Assembly: GCF_000835495.1 (NCBI RefSeq)
Contig: NW_015622545.1
Span: forward strand, 1,504,777 to 1,568,776
Origin: Cladophialophora immunda
Lineage: Eukaryota > Ascomycota > Eurotiomycetes > Chaetothyriales > Herpotrichiellaceae
Direction: 5' to 3'
Length of the DNA: 64,000 bases
Part shown: piece after piece, positions 8,893-21,186 of the stretch
Numbering within the stretch: the stretch's first letter is position 1
Layout of the letters: each line of letters starts with the position of its first letter
Program-made: the position numbers and the translations under genes
Notes under the pieces: model-generated
Seen by the model: only the letters and a program-made list of their open reading frames with translations
What the model was told of the DNA's origin: nothing
Databases searched by the model: none

Positions 8893-11800
8893 TTATGCCG
8901 CCTCGGATCTTCCATACTTGAAGACCCAGAGGTTGAGAACGTCGAAGAGAACCGCAGTATCCGCATCTGAGAAATGCAGTCGCTGCAAATCTGGATTCTC
9001 TGGGTTCATCAACCGAGCAATGCGACCGAGTTTGTAAGATCCCAGTCCTGGGAGTACTGTTAGATGCGGCACGATAAAATTGAGTCAGTTTGTTGACTTA
9101 CCTGGTAAGCAGAGCATCAAATCTTGCAGAACTGTCCAGCATCTTTCAGGAGGCGGAAGGATCGATTCGGGTGACATTCCAGCTTGTTTAATGAGAAGCT
9201 CCATGCAACCTCGGTCAAAGTAGCCTCTGGAATATTCTATCCAGAGTATGTTACGGTTCAAGCCTGCAGCAATCAGGATGTCAACTATCTCCTTTGGCGT
9301 TTTCGCGTTGTGAGGGAGTTTGTTCTCCGTAGGCCCTCGATGTCTTATAAGCCCTAGCTTCCCTGGACAGGTATACCCTGCGCGCCGAACTTCAGCCTCG
9401 AACATGGTGTTAGTGACCCCTTCATTGTTGATAACGCAGTTCACAATGATTTTACCATTTCCATCACGAACAGTAAGCTCGAGGAGATATTGGGGCAGAT
9501 TTCTTCGCTCCTGGCGGTACACCGTTTCAAAATCGACAATGAAAATACGCCAGGGAAGTGTCAACTTGAAGTGTCTGTACTCCTCTGCTCTAGGGGGGAT
9601 CCTTAGAGGCTCTTGTTGCATCATCATTTCAAAGGAGGCGTGGTTGTTGATGAATTGACCAATACCAACTCGAATCTTCGGCTCCAGGCCAGACTTGTCT
9701 CCAAAACAGTATGGCAGCGGCAGACTCGCTAAAGGCCGTGAGATCAACGACATAACGTGGATACAATAGTCACACGTCGGTGCCACTGTATATCGTAGCA
9801 ATCTCGGGGCAAAGATCAACATGGCTGTCTCCAGATTCAAAGGAATAGAGTCCACACAAGAGAAGTGGCGATCATGATACCAAAATCCGGAACAAGTCAT
9901 CGTCTGACCCTGAAAAACGACATCTTCGCGGCCACCTAGGAACTCGTAATTCTGTGATTTTCGACTGGATCGGCGCTCCGCGTCTAGGTACGCCGAGCTG
10001 CGTCCAGCATAGGTGTTCCAGTATTCGTCATCCGAGGGGAGCCTCCCTTCAGGCACGCGAACTGTACTCAATAAACCTGAGTCCCGGATTCGAGTTGGAA
10101 GCTGAGGGCTATTTCGACCTCGATTGAAATGGGTCTCAAAGTGCCGACGGAGAGTAGCGTGGTTCAGATGGCCTCTGCTTGCGAGATGGTCGCGTAAATA
10201 CGCTTGGCTACAGTGTTGATGGCCGCATTGGAGAGGGCTGCCAATATGGCACTGCATTCTGTGACGTTCCAGAAGCTCAGGTTCCCGATACATGGCATAC
10301 TCACAACCCTTCTCAGGGCATCCCCACATGCACTCTAGATGAGATTTCAAGAAATGGAGGCGAATGAGCGGAGGATGGCTTGTCATATACTCACAATCTG
10401 GCCAAGGGCACTGGTGAGTATACCTGCGCGACCGGTAGTCTCTTGCTTGATCTCTTGCTTGATCAACTTTGTTAGATTGATCTTTTCCTGCCGGCGTTTC
10501 AATCCTCTCTGCCACTACTCCGTCCGGCCACCGAAGATGTCTGAGGAGTGCACCCGATTTAGCTCCGGAAGAAGAGCTCAGGCCATGATAATCCAAGAGG
10601 TATTCCAGGGCATTTTTTTCGAGCATATCCACGGTGCCCGTGGATGTTTGAACCCGATAGAATACCTGATTCACGTGCTGATCTCCCTCGCAGGGGTTGG
10701 GTTGAAGGCAAGTGACCGCTTCTTCCTTGCTTTGCTGGGTTAGAGGATTTTTCAATTTCCCAATGAGACTGGTGAGCAGGATCTCAATCTTAGGCACTCG
10801 TCGTCCAGCTGCATTGCTATACTGCGAGCCCATATGAACCGTCGTGATGTGTGAGTCAAACGCAGCACGATCGTTAAAGACTTTTTCCTTTCCGGTAGAA
10901 CAACTGACATCGCCACAATACCACTTGGTGAGACGTATTGTGCCGTGTGCCTGTAGGTGCATATCGATACCAACTACATGCTTAAACGTGGCTCCGCAAT
11001 GAGGGACCTTACATTCCCAGCGGTTGTTTCTGAACATCGCGAAGACCACGTTGTCGAGGTTGGGAGAAAGCTTCACATAGCTTGGCAGCCTCTGGCTAAC
11101 ACGATACGTGCAAGACCCAACAAGCTTCGTTTCATGCTTTCCAAAGACGTCCGCGACATGCTTGACCGTCGACCCATCGATGCAACTCAAAATTTTTCTT
11201 CGCAGACTCGTTTCCGCAATATTCAAGAGATTAGCACGCATTGTTGATGTCTTGTAGGTCGAAACGAGGCTGATGTCTTGTTCTTTGAAGTTCCAATCCA
11301 TTGATCCTCTTGACGCTTCTTTGACGACGGTATCTTGAACATCACCATCTCCATCTTCATCACCATCTCCATCTTCATCACCACTGTCTTCATCTGCATC
11401 GAATATCTTTTCATGTTGTTCATGATCGCTTTCCTCTTGCTCGGCAAGAGTGGCAAAGTACTTCCAATCTTCCAGTGAGTCGCTACTGGCAATAGCATCG
11501 AGATCATCGAACATTGAAACATGATTCAAATCGACGATGATGGGATGGTGATCACGAATGTGTCGTCGGATGGCAGCGTTTGCATAGGAGACCAGGGCAC
11601 CGCAATCTCGGCAGGGCTTTCTAGGAGGCTCGACATATTCCCGTCTCTTTTGATGAGGTTCATGGTTCTCTTGTGCTTGGAGGGGATCGATGTAGATTTG
11701 CTCTTCAGGAGTTATATAGGAATGCAGTGCCTTGGAAGGTTCAAGATGGTTCGAACGCCCGGGATGTTCATAACTCTTGGGAGAAATGAACTGCGTCGGA

Positions 11801-12225
11801 GTTTCTGAATGGTCAGACTGGTTCTGAGTAGCTAGGAGGTCGAACTGTCCGGCGGACTGCACGGATGTGAGTAGATATTCAGGTTGATTGTCATGCTGCT
11901 CCGATGTGCTAACGCTGTCCGCATGATGACGAGTCCAGTAGGAATTCAATGCCACTCCTCTCACAGCTGGGTTTGTTTCTATGAGTCGGCGTCGATAGCT
12001 GTGTGCTAAGGCACGGGTGGTAGGGCGTACAAATGCAGCTTGCCTCGGATGTTCTTGGGCGATGTGAGAGCGGATGACTTGCTCTGCTTGACTGGATGTA
12101 TCATAAAGACCGCAGAAATCGCATCCAAAGCCACTAGTGAGACCGTGTATCTCCTGGATATGCCGGGGAAGATTGGGGAACGAGACTAGCTTCCAGCAAT
12201 CAGTCCATCTGCAAGGGACCTCCAT
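8893..12225 (-). CDS. C2H2 zinc-finger protein with C-terminal DEDDh exonuclease-like domain
   Basis: Exon 1 (12225-9102) and exon 2 (9056-8893) are joined across a 45-nt intron (GTAAGTC...CTGAC...AACAG) to give 1095 residues. C2H2-type fingers include C5-C10-H22-H27 and later ones around CKVPHCGATF, CPWPDCEYM and CPEKGCEYAM. An acidic DGDEDGDGDEDGDGD tract sits near residue 290. The last 200 residues look like an RNase H-fold 3'-5' exonuclease: IVDFE (D898, E900) as ExoI, D1004 within YFDRGC as possible ExoII, and LHFSDAD (H1069, D1074) as the HxxxxD ExoIII motif. That last motif appears only if the intron is spliced. The finger array suggests a nucleic-acid target; substrate unknown. An acceptor-like tttttcag lies upstream of the ATG, so a 5' UTR intron is possible. 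Confidence 0.75.
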
Positions 12226-13735
12226 GACTGTATCGTCGGTGTACCCTGAAAAATAAAAGAGTGGATGGTTTCAGTAGGAGATTGTTCTAAAGAATGAAAT
12301 AGTGGAAACGCTGACTTTGTCGGTTGGATTGATTGCTGATCCAGTACTGCCCAAACGCAAGAAGTGAAGCAAGATAAACACTTTTGGGCTGGTGACTAAC
12401 ACATGATGATGCTTGTTGGGATCGGAGCGGAGCGGAGCGAAGAGGAGAACAAAGGAAAGAGGCCACAATGGCCTGAGAGTCGTATTGACTCAATTGCCTT
12501 GATGGCGTGTGTGCTGCGTTGGGCTATCTCTGAGGTATCTAAGAAGGAGAGGGGGAAGAGCTACGTCAAGTGCAGTAGAAGTAGGTGGGTAGCCTATCCC
12601 AAGGTGTAAGGCGTGCCGGAGGTCATGTGACCCCAACAAAACTCCCTAATCAAAGTGCCGACAGAGAGCTTCACCAACTCCCATGTTCCTCTGACTAGAA
12701 CAATGAAGTGGTATTGTATTTACTGTTCGCAATGCGCCTTCGAATACTTCCATACCTTTTAGAGACTTCGATAATGGTTCTAGTGTCACGAACAGCTTCT
12801 CTCAAGCGCCTTACCTTACCCCCAAGAAACGAGAGGATGAGGCAGGGCAGGTTAATCAGGTGGGGTACACAAGGCACTCTGAACTTTTCTTTGTTCTCGA
12901 CGCAGACCCCACCCACTCACTGTGCTGTGTTGTGCTGTGCTTTGTTTTGTTATGTTTTGTTTTCTCGCTCGCTCGCCCGCCCGCCTTTTCAAGTCATCGA
13001 CGGGTGGACGAGATATTGTTTAAGCGAGGTCGTGCCACCCACTCGCCGCATATCTTGCACCAACTTGATTGCGTAGTTGTCAGGATTCGTAGCCACTTGA
13101 GTTTTGTCAGAGAAAAACTTGGGCCGTTTGCACCCCGTGGTGTATGCTCATTTGCTCACTCGCTCACTTGCACGCTTCCCAACCTCCAAACTTGTAATAA
13201 TTACTGCAATCCTGGCCTGGTTGGCGGCCTCTTCTGTCCTGCTAGATCCCAACGTCTTATCCCTCTTGGACTCCTTTAGCCGAAGCTGGCAGCGTTGGCG
13301 CCCTCTTCTGCTCAGCCTGGTCAGCCTGGTCTGCCTGCTCACTCTGGTCTTCGCTGCTCACTCTACTTTGCCCTGCTCGCCCTGGCCTGCCCTGGAAGTG
13401 CCCTGCGCTACGCTGTTCTGCTTTGCCCTGCTCAGCCCGACGGTTCCGCATAGAACCGCGGCGCAGTCAATGCATATCGTTTCTGTAAATGGAGACCCCG
13501 AGTTCGCTGGCTGGCTGCCTCCTGAGCAAGTCGAGTCCACCACCTGACAAATCTGCAAATGGCAATCAACAACGCGACTGAGCGCTTCACGTAGCAGTTG
13601 TTGCGTCAGGGCTGGGGTCTTTGCGATTCGTCATTCTCGCCAAGTGACACGGGCGTTTTGTAGGAGGGCGCCAGTGGCGCACCGGCCGGTCAGGCAGTCC
13701 TCATCTCACAGCCACTGCGCGATAAACCATCTGAC
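12226..13735. other. Intergenic, low-complexity, no supported gene
   Basis: Several overlapping open frames exist but have repetitive composition (gctcgctcgcccgcccgcc near 12967; cctgg/gctg-rich sequence at 13200-13440). No conserved motif or splice pattern supports a gene. The left part is the upstream region of the zinc-finger gene. Confidence 0.5.
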
Positions 13736-14080
13736 TTGATCGCACAGGTTAATTGTTTGTCAGAAGCAATGTTCAACTTCACGCTCAAGACGGCCAAGGC
13801 CCGTGACGGATATCTCAGGCAAACTGGTAAGCCCGTCGGGCAGCTACACGGCCTATCGGTCTCCACCAAGGACTGCTTTAACGTTGTCGACAAGCCTGTG
13901 GAGCGCAACGCCGCGGTGGCCGACATCCTTCTGAATGGCGACGTAGTGCTGTATGTCAAGACCAATGTGCCGGCGGCCATGATGATGCTCGCGACGGTGA
14001 ACACCGTGACGGGGCGGACGCTGAATCCGTTGGATCGTGGGCTGGCAGCTCCAGGGCCACTTGATTGCTCTGACGGCTCG
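13736..14080 (+). pseudogene. Amidase-signature family relic
   Basis: The frame reads GKPVGQLHGLSVSTKDCFNV, then VVLYVKTNVPAAMM and GRTLNPLDRGL. These match the amidase-signature fold: the KPxGPLHGxPVSxKDxF block with the catalytic lysine, the LYVKTNVP block, and the N-P-x-x-R block before the GGSSGG loop. The Gly/Ser loop with the catalytic serines is missing: the sequence runs from GLAAPG into unrelated DNA. About 20 residues between the lysine block and VVLYVKT are also lost. It cannot be a working amidase. Confidence 0.75.
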
Positions 14081-14559
14081 TATATCGCGGACGCTATGCA
14101 CAACATGTCTTCGAGTCTGAATGCCTCGACTCAAAGGACAAGTATTCGGGAATGTGCACCCACTCAGAACGTTTGCAAGTCGTCAAGTCGTCAAGTCGTT
14201 TGAAAAACCTCACTTGCTTTCTTGAACGTCGTGCACATGCTTCGTGAGAACATCCATCCTGTCCATGCAAGCGCTCTACTGACCATGACGGCTGCAGTCG
14301 TTCAGTTCCACCAATCCTGTGACAAGTGCGAGGCTGCCGCTCGAACTTCGAAGATCTCGGACACAATCCATCATCAGGCATGCTCCGCTTGCCTACAGAC
14401 TAAGCAGGATGCAGAGTCCAATTGCGCCTGCACCCAGAAAAGAGTCTTGCTAGTCAGGGGGCGATGGTAAATTGATAATGGGAGCTTCTTAGAGGTAGAA
14501 TCCCTTTGGGCGGAAAGGTAATAATCTACCTACCTGCGCCAATTATCAGTGCGTTCGAG
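14081..14559. other. No supported gene between two relics
   Basis: Short frames only (for example 14222-14470 plus), with no recognisable domain. A gtcgtcaagtcgtcaagtcgt triplication occurs near 14180. Confidence 0.4.
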
Positions 14560-15090
14560 CCTGCTTTGAACTGGTGAACATCACATCGAGCGCATGCCAG
14601 CCTCCAGACAGAGATTCAATCAATGCTGCCACCTCGAACGAGACGTGGTCCGGAAATCGATCGATGCACGTTCTTCTCTGAAGCGGAGACGAGATTGACT
14701 GCCTCCTTTTGGCCAAGCTTGAAAGCGCGGACGCAGACACGGACGCCAACCTCAGATATCGTCCCCGAGAACTCATGTCTTAAAATGTCGATGGCACGTC
14801 AGCTTCAATCCCAGTTGAAGGCTACTGAGATCTATATCGACCGAGATCCCTTTCCTCACCTAGATTACTGGTCCTCCAAGAGGCCCGACGGCAGAATTTC
14901 AAGAAACATCGACGGGCCAGAATGATACAGATGCAGATCTAAGCAACCAGCCAGTTGTCCCGTGATCCTTCTAATATTGCCGCATATTGCCGCAGCCGTT
15001 GCCAAAAGGAGGGTATTTGACATACCCGGACTACAGATTCCACTCCGAGCACACCGACTCTTGACATGGCCAGGCTGACACTGAGGCGCT
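14560..15090 (-). pseudogene. Zinc-dependent alcohol dehydrogenase relic (sorbitol/butanediol dehydrogenase type)
   Basis: On the minus strand, pieces appear in the order expected for a medium-chain dehydrogenase but in different frames. First comes QPGHVKSRCARSGIC, then CLDLHLYHSGP (compare the GICGSDLHEY block), then HEFSGTISEVG (the GHExxG block), then PDHVSFEVAALIESLSGGWHA (the LPDNVSLEVGALVEPLxVGWHA block). Frameshifts and insertions separate the pieces, and the nucleotide-binding half is absent. Confidence 0.65.
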
Positions 15091-15099
15091 TCCACTATG

Positions 15100-15891
15100 T
15101 CAGCCGGTATATCCTCAGCACCACGTATTCAAACGGCCCACAGCGCCGTGTTTGATCTACAATTCGAAAGGATCCTAACTTGTTTCTGGTGGTGTCTTAC
15201 CTGGGACGTCTCCGTGTTGGCAGCCGAATCCCCAGACACTACCAGAGCCAGTTTGCGTGGCTAAAGGTTTCCATTTCTCGATGCATAAACCCCGTGCGGG
15301 CTGGCCGAAGAGCTTTGTCTACGTTCGATGGGACTTCCGCACTTTTTTTTGTGATTGTCTGAAAGGAGAGGACGACAGAGACAACAACAATGCTCTTACC
15401 CCTTATTGGCCTCAGTCACGATCCTCGTGGCCATTGTCGCCATTGCTGCCGTTTCTTGACGGACATGCACAGTCCCTATTGAGTGTAGGGAAAGAAGCTG
15501 CTGTCGACTGCATCGTCCTGAGGTTATCTACAGTACACGTTTCACAAGTAAACCCCGTGTCTCATGCAATGATTCTTTAGCGGGAAGGGTAGGTGTGAAT
15601 GAACCTATATGGTGACGATGGCTGTCGAAGTCAAATCAAGACAGTGTCGACAGATGTGCCGCGAGATATCGGACCTATTATTTACATCCTGGGGCTCAAC
15701 CACCACCTCGTGGAGGGTATTGCCATGTACGAGCCCTCCCGGGGGTTTCCTCCTGGTAGGAGCTCACTCATCTCCCTTGTCCTTGCTTACGATATGAAGC
15801 TCATGAGTACCCTCGTCTAAGATATCCTGCTGGTACACTGCAACGTGGTCGGCATCCTATATTTCAGCATTTGAGTCAGCATGGACAAAAC
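15100..15891. other. Intergenic, no supported gene
   Basis: Short frames on the plus strand show no motif. This is the 3' flank of the transporter gene. Confidence 0.4.
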
Positions 15892-17595
15892 TCATCGGAG
15901 TGGACACCAGCAACTGACTCCAAATATTGCTCCTATCTCCTCCAGTGCAAGGTGCCTGGTATTCGGAAAGAAGAAGAACACGATGATCATCGCAAGGCCG
16001 CTGATGATGATGAAGGGCAGATAGTATTGCCAGCCGACCGTCCTGGTTGTCCACGGGTGTTAGCAAAGAGACAGCGTAGGTAGAAGACCGTGAAAACTTA
16101 CGCGAACGCGGTTGGTGCGGCCCCAAGCCATGCAGTATTTGCCAGTGCGTGGGTGACCATGGCAATCAGATATCCATTGGACCGCAACGGGGTCGGGAAC
16201 GCTTCGCCGATCCAGACGAAGAGCATCCCGTCCAGGCATGAGCCATAGAACCAGGCGTAGATGAAGAACATAGCAACTCCGGCCTCCAGCCCTGCTCGAT
16301 TATCGGATCCGGTCGCTGCGATGTTCTTGATGATTGCAGCCTCAGCCACGAGGGTGGCAAAACACCCAGCGAGTCCGGTGGCGGCGTACCCGGGCCTGGG
16401 AAAGCGATCAATCAGGAATGGCGCGCAGATGTTCGCGAACCAGGTGACGCTCATCCAAATGCCATTGAAGAGAAGCTGTTTGGCCGATCCGTAACCCAGA
16501 GAGGAGTATAGCAGCGGACCATAATCTATCGAGGATGTCAGCAGGAACCGAAAAGCATGAGCGTTGGCAAACCGTACTGGCGATCACAAGGATGCCTGAG
16601 CCGACGGTCATGAAAGGCCACACCACGGCAAAGATTATCCTCTTCCGATTCGGCCAGCCGCTCCTCCACATGCCCAGAAACGATGTGTCGAGGCCCCGTT
16701 CTAGCTCGATCTGGCGCGTAATCTGCTGGTATTCGATTTCGGCCAGGCTCAGGGAACCGGGCGCCGCCTCGGTCGAGTGGAGCTGCCGCAGAATCCGATG
16801 AGCCGCATCGCCCTGGTTGCGGAGTATCAACCAGCGAGGAGATTCGGGAAGGAAGGAGACCACGGCGAGGAAGAACACCGGGGGGGCACATTGGATGGCT
16901 GGAGACCACAGGTTTCTTCAAGTCAGCAATTTTCAAAAGACTCCCTGTCCCAAAGGCCAAAACCTACCGAGGATGGGTCTGAAAGCGGGCACGGAGCCCG
17001 AATAAAAGTAAAACCCGTAGCCAACCCACGCCGTGGCGAAGTATCCCGCGATGAGAACCACGGTGTGTGTATCCATGAGTTGCCCACGTTGACGGGGTGG
17101 CACCAGCTCAGCCATCCACGCGGGTGTACCGGTCAAAACCATATAGCCACTGGTACAGACGGGGATGGTTAGCATTCTGACCATCAATCTCGCGGTGCGG
17201 TCAAGGTGTCCTGATACTCACGCAATTCCACAAAGAAACCTTCCTACAATGAACATGGCGACGTGCACCGAGCCTGCTTGCAACGCACCAGAGACGGCGA
17301 CAATGATGGCGGCTTGGATCTGGGAGTTCTTCCTGCCCCAGTAATCCGACGCCCAGGCGCCGTAGATAGACCCGAAAAACCCACCCACGTAGTACATGCA
17401 GACACAGGCTCCCAGGAGCTCATCGCCGTTCGAGGTGCCGGTGAGCTTGAAGTATTCCAGAAACGTGGGCTGACCGGTGATGGTGCCAATCACGGCAGCA
17501 CTGTAGCCGAATGACAGCGACGACAACGAGATGCCGAGGACAACCAGAAGGTTGTACCAGCCAAACTGGCGGTGCGAGGAATGCATGATCGTCAT
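15892..17595 (-). CDS. MFS sugar transporter (sugar porter family), 5 exons
   Basis: Exons are 17595-17222, 17176-16968, 16898-16578, 16525-16102 and 16042-15892. The four introns are 45-69 nt, three with a clear GCTGAC or GCTAAC branch site. The joined product has 492 residues, the usual length. It shows the sugar-porter marks: WGRK after the second helix, GRFLCG in helix 4, RQRG, and PESPRWLI at the end of helix 6, with hydrophobic segments throughout. It should act as a proton-coupled hexose or disaccharide permease in the plasma membrane; the substrate cannot be told. The ATG at 17595 is the first good start; an alternative is 17586. A TTTAAAA-like box lies about 115 bases upstream. It lies alone between relics, not in a visible cluster. 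Confidence 0.88.
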
Positions 17596-19128
17596 CGCCC
17601 TGGCTCGTCGATTTCTCGGGACTCGATAGGAAAGCAGAAACACAATTTTCAAATACGCGAGCTCTTGCAGAGATATTGACTGCTTGGTGAGCTTGACCGT
17701 GGTCCTTTCCTTTTAAACCCTCCTAATCGCCTTCACACTCGAGAAACTCCGTTCCAGATTGCGGAGTGAAGCCGTGGAGATTCAATTCCGAAGCCGTGCA
17801 TTGATTGGTAATTAGAAACAGAGATGATTGACTTGGGAATTGTGTCCCTCGGTCTCTGCCTCTTCTGTACGGCTCAGACGGCATTTGAACCATGCCTCTG
17901 TCTGCCATTTCTGTGTTCTGTTGAATTGATCTTGCGCCAGCACCCCTACACAGTAGGAGTATCTTCAAGGTTTAAATGTTGCTAGCGTTCTGAGGTTTAG
18001 TGAACTTGACAGAGTCGCGGATAATCGACCCACACAACCGAGCCAGTGCTGCAGTAGAGACAATTGTAAAACTTATCAATATGATGGTTTGTAGTTTCTC
18101 ATTGAGCATTCGACTGCCATATCAACATTACATCCCACTCAGGGGTGCTGCAGGGCAATACCCGAGCCCACATCGCCACGGGAACACGGCTAGTGAGTGG
18201 AGCGGCTCGACGAATAGAAATTGTCATGCACTATTCTCAACCGAGGTATATACTTCATATCGCCCCGCCTTCTGCACGAAGAAGGATTAGCGTGAGAGCT
18301 ACTGAGAAAACAGAAATCCACGGAAAAGCCTCAAAGTCTCTCCTTGCGCCTCTCTCGTAGCAAATCCCGCCACGATCTTGCACCCCATCCTCCTCGTGAT
18401 CAACTGGCTCTCAATGCACGGCAAGGGGCAACGACAAGCTCCTCTCTCCCGGATCTTTCTCCCGGATCTTTCGGCATCTCGCCTCTCAGACTGGGGCTGT
18501 TGCAGGCGACACCGCTGCCCTTCCAGAAGCCCGGCTGATGCATCGTCGAGAATGACTCCTTCTTCCTCCTCGGCTAGCCTCTGGAGATGAGAGGAGATGA
18601 CCTGCGCCTGCTGGAGATTTTGAGGCCGTGCTCGGGTTCAAGTTCGTCTTGGAGAGTGTGCATCGACGAGGCCGAGAAGCCGAAGGATGTGAGTGAGTCG
18701 TAGTGAGCCATTTTGGACAGATCGCTCTCATACCGAATTGAACCACCATTGATTCTTTCTCCGGAGCGTGGTGTTTGTTCGTGGTCACATGTGTAGTGGA
18801 CCAATATATCATATATAGTCCTTGGCGGTAGTAGTCTGGTATAAATCTGGACTTAAAACCCCTTCGCCTCCTCTTATTCCACTTCCCCTTCTCTACCCCC
18901 TCCTCAATCATCATCCCCATCACTATCACCACCACCACCATCACCATCAGCAGCAGCAGCAGATCAGCCACACCTCTCAAACTAAAGATCCACCGCCTCC
19001 TTCAAGCACACCGCCCAAACACGGCGACGTGTCCACGCAGCAGACGCCACCACCGCCAAGCCCTTCATCCAGATGTCTGAGGCGCCAGGTGCTAGGAAGA
19101 GCACGGACTCGCGCCCTCGGTCGGCGGC
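17596..19128. other. Promoter of the transporter and low-complexity intergenic sequence
   Basis: The stretch at 18890-18965 is rich in cac/cat and cag triplets. The minus-strand frame across it encodes only runs of Leu/Val/Met and is not taken as a gene. Confidence 0.4.
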
Positions 19129-19704
19129 GTGGTGATCGACCATGACCTCCTCCGATCCAGTCTTCTCGGTTCCGGTGTCCCGTTCGACGAGGCGGCCAAA
19201 ACGCCCACCGGCTCCAGTTGGACGCGCGCCGACCAAAGGCTCCCAGCACACTCCTCAGAAGCCGACACTTCCTCCCCCTGTCCTTCAATGCTCGCTGTCT
19301 TCTCCGTCCCGCAACCCCCACACAGAGAGTGCTCGCTGTTCATCGTCCATTTTGCTCCCAAGCACCACCCCACAATGACCTTCGCTCCCAAAGAAGCGAA
19401 AACGCACGCCCGGAGAAGACGCACAAGGACAGCGAGACCAGGAGAAAGCCATCTCACTCGCGACAGGGCGGTGTCCACGACGCTGGCGACGGGCAGTCGA
19501 TTGGGTTTGGGAACAAAAACCCTCTCTGGCGAGGACTCTGCTGATATAGCTGCATTCTCAACCCCTGCTCTTGAAATTGGAGGTACCGGTATTGCTGGGA
19601 CCACTGGTCGTGAAATTACGCTTCACCCCTTCATTTCTGACATCCAGGAGAGTCCAGGAGGGGATGTGCTGAAGGCGATGGTAGTACAGATTCGCTATTT
19701 GTGA
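19129..19704 (+). CDS. Doubtful hypothetical protein, 191 codons
   Basis: The first codon is an ATG (MVIDHDLLRSSLLGSG). The composition is Thr/Ser/Arg-rich with no recognised domain, and two other plus-strand frames overlap with similar length. It could be part of a spliced gene or chance. No splice model that I tried joined it convincingly to other frames. Confidence 0.2.
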   Translation: MVIDHDLLRSSLLGSGVPFDEAAKTPTGSSWTRADQRLPAHSSEADTSSPCPSMLAVFSVPQPPHRECSLFIVHFAPKHHPTMTFAPKEAKTHARRRRTRTARPGESHLTRDRAVSTTLATGSRLGLGTKTLSGEDSADIAAFSTPALEIGGTGIAGTTGREITLHPFISDIQESPGGDVLKAMVVQIRYL

Positions 19705-21186
19705 GAACCACCCAGAATGGCAAAGGAGACACCCTTGTTCGGGGATTTCAGGTGTTTCTTGTCAGTTAAAAGATCGTTCACGTCGACTCCTCCCACCACC
19801 GCATATTGCACAAAGGCCGTGTTCATGCCTGAAGCCTCGATCAGCAGCTGCTCCAGTCGGCTGGACATCAACTAACTGGAGGACCTCGACTTGATCATTC
19901 TATTACACGGAGGAGTCGAGTCGTGGGAACCACCATTCACTGCGCTCCGGTTCTTGGTGCACGGCATGGGGGGAGCAGGGTCTGGTCTGGACGGAGCCCG
20001 ACGCCCGCAGATCCAAGACAAGATCGCCGGGCTCGAAATGTCATCCTGGGCCTGGACTCAGGAGTTGGCATGCTGCTGCCAGACGTCTTGGTGGAGCTAT
20101 GGATCGGAAGCGAGGCGGGCAGTTTTACTTCTCGCAAAACGTCTCCAACGGACATGGAGGAGGAGCATAGAGTCGAGTGCTAGGAGAGAGCGTCAGACAT
20201 CCCATCAGACAATCCATATGACACAATCCTTTGGGGATTATATATCTGTCTGCTGCTGCGGCATTTGAGGAATGAAACGCCACGGTCCGGCTGCCGGCTG
20301 CCATCCACCGTGTAAAAGGAGAACCAGCCGCGTTGCACTTCTGCCATTCTGTTCTGCCTCTTCCTTGACCTGCTTTCGCTTCGGTCCTCGTGACCTCGCG
20401 GATGTGACTCTCACCCTTCGGTCTAGTAGATGGGATAGAAAGTAGAGAGTTACTAGGGTCCGCTTGGTCTCCTGGAGAATCGTCACTTACCGACTCTACT
20501 ACTTCAACCGGGCTTTTTCTTGTGTCAGAGCTCAGCATTCACCACCGCCAATCGTCATCGGGGGTTATCAAAGGTAAGGTCGACGACAATTACCTACGGG
20601 GTAGCATACAGCGCTGAAAGCTGGAAAGGGCTCATGGCCCACTAGCACTGAATGCAGTACAGTTTTGGTTTGGGCTGTCTAGTCGCGGGAAGCCGGCACT
20701 CCGGAGGACAGGTTGGAAAGATATATCGAGGAGAGAGAACTGCGTCCGCAGGGTATCCAAGCCGGGGGAAGTAGACAGGCTGAAGATGGATGGGCTCTCG
20801 CTATCGATGATGTAGTCTATGCTGTCGTTGTCCTTGACGCCGTGGATGGCTCCTCCTGACTCGTCTGTAAATGGCCAGACTCTCTCATCGAAGCAGGGTG
20901 AGCAGGGTGATAGTCTCGCCCTCTTTTGTCTCACCAATTCTGAGGAAACAAGCCTAGAAGACAATATTAAGGCTCGCCTCGTGGCATTAAGACACCTTAG
21001 GATTATGCCGGCGGTGGCCGGTTGACCTTAGTATTCATTTTTAGCGGCTTCAGCCTAAATTACCGCAGCTTGGCCGTGGACGAGCTCCCGTGAGAGTACC
21101 ACGAAGTCATGGCAGTCGAACGAGAGTGCATCTTTGGCATCGCATAGCCGATACGGGACCGGGTCTCTCTGAACTGTCCTCGAAAC
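19705..21186. other. Intergenic, no supported gene
   Basis: Only short frames on both strands, none with a recognisable motif or consistent splice sites. Confidence 0.4.

Noticed and set aside
12860..13547. Two overlapping plus-strand frames of about 140 codons
   Set aside because: They run through gct/cct-rich low-complexity DNA and give improbable proteins (runs of Leu, Ser and Cys).
18486..18980. 164-codon minus-strand frame starting with a hydrophobic LLLLLMVMVVVV stretch
   Set aside because: It looks like a signal anchor but is a cac/cat triplet run in reverse; the rest has no motif.
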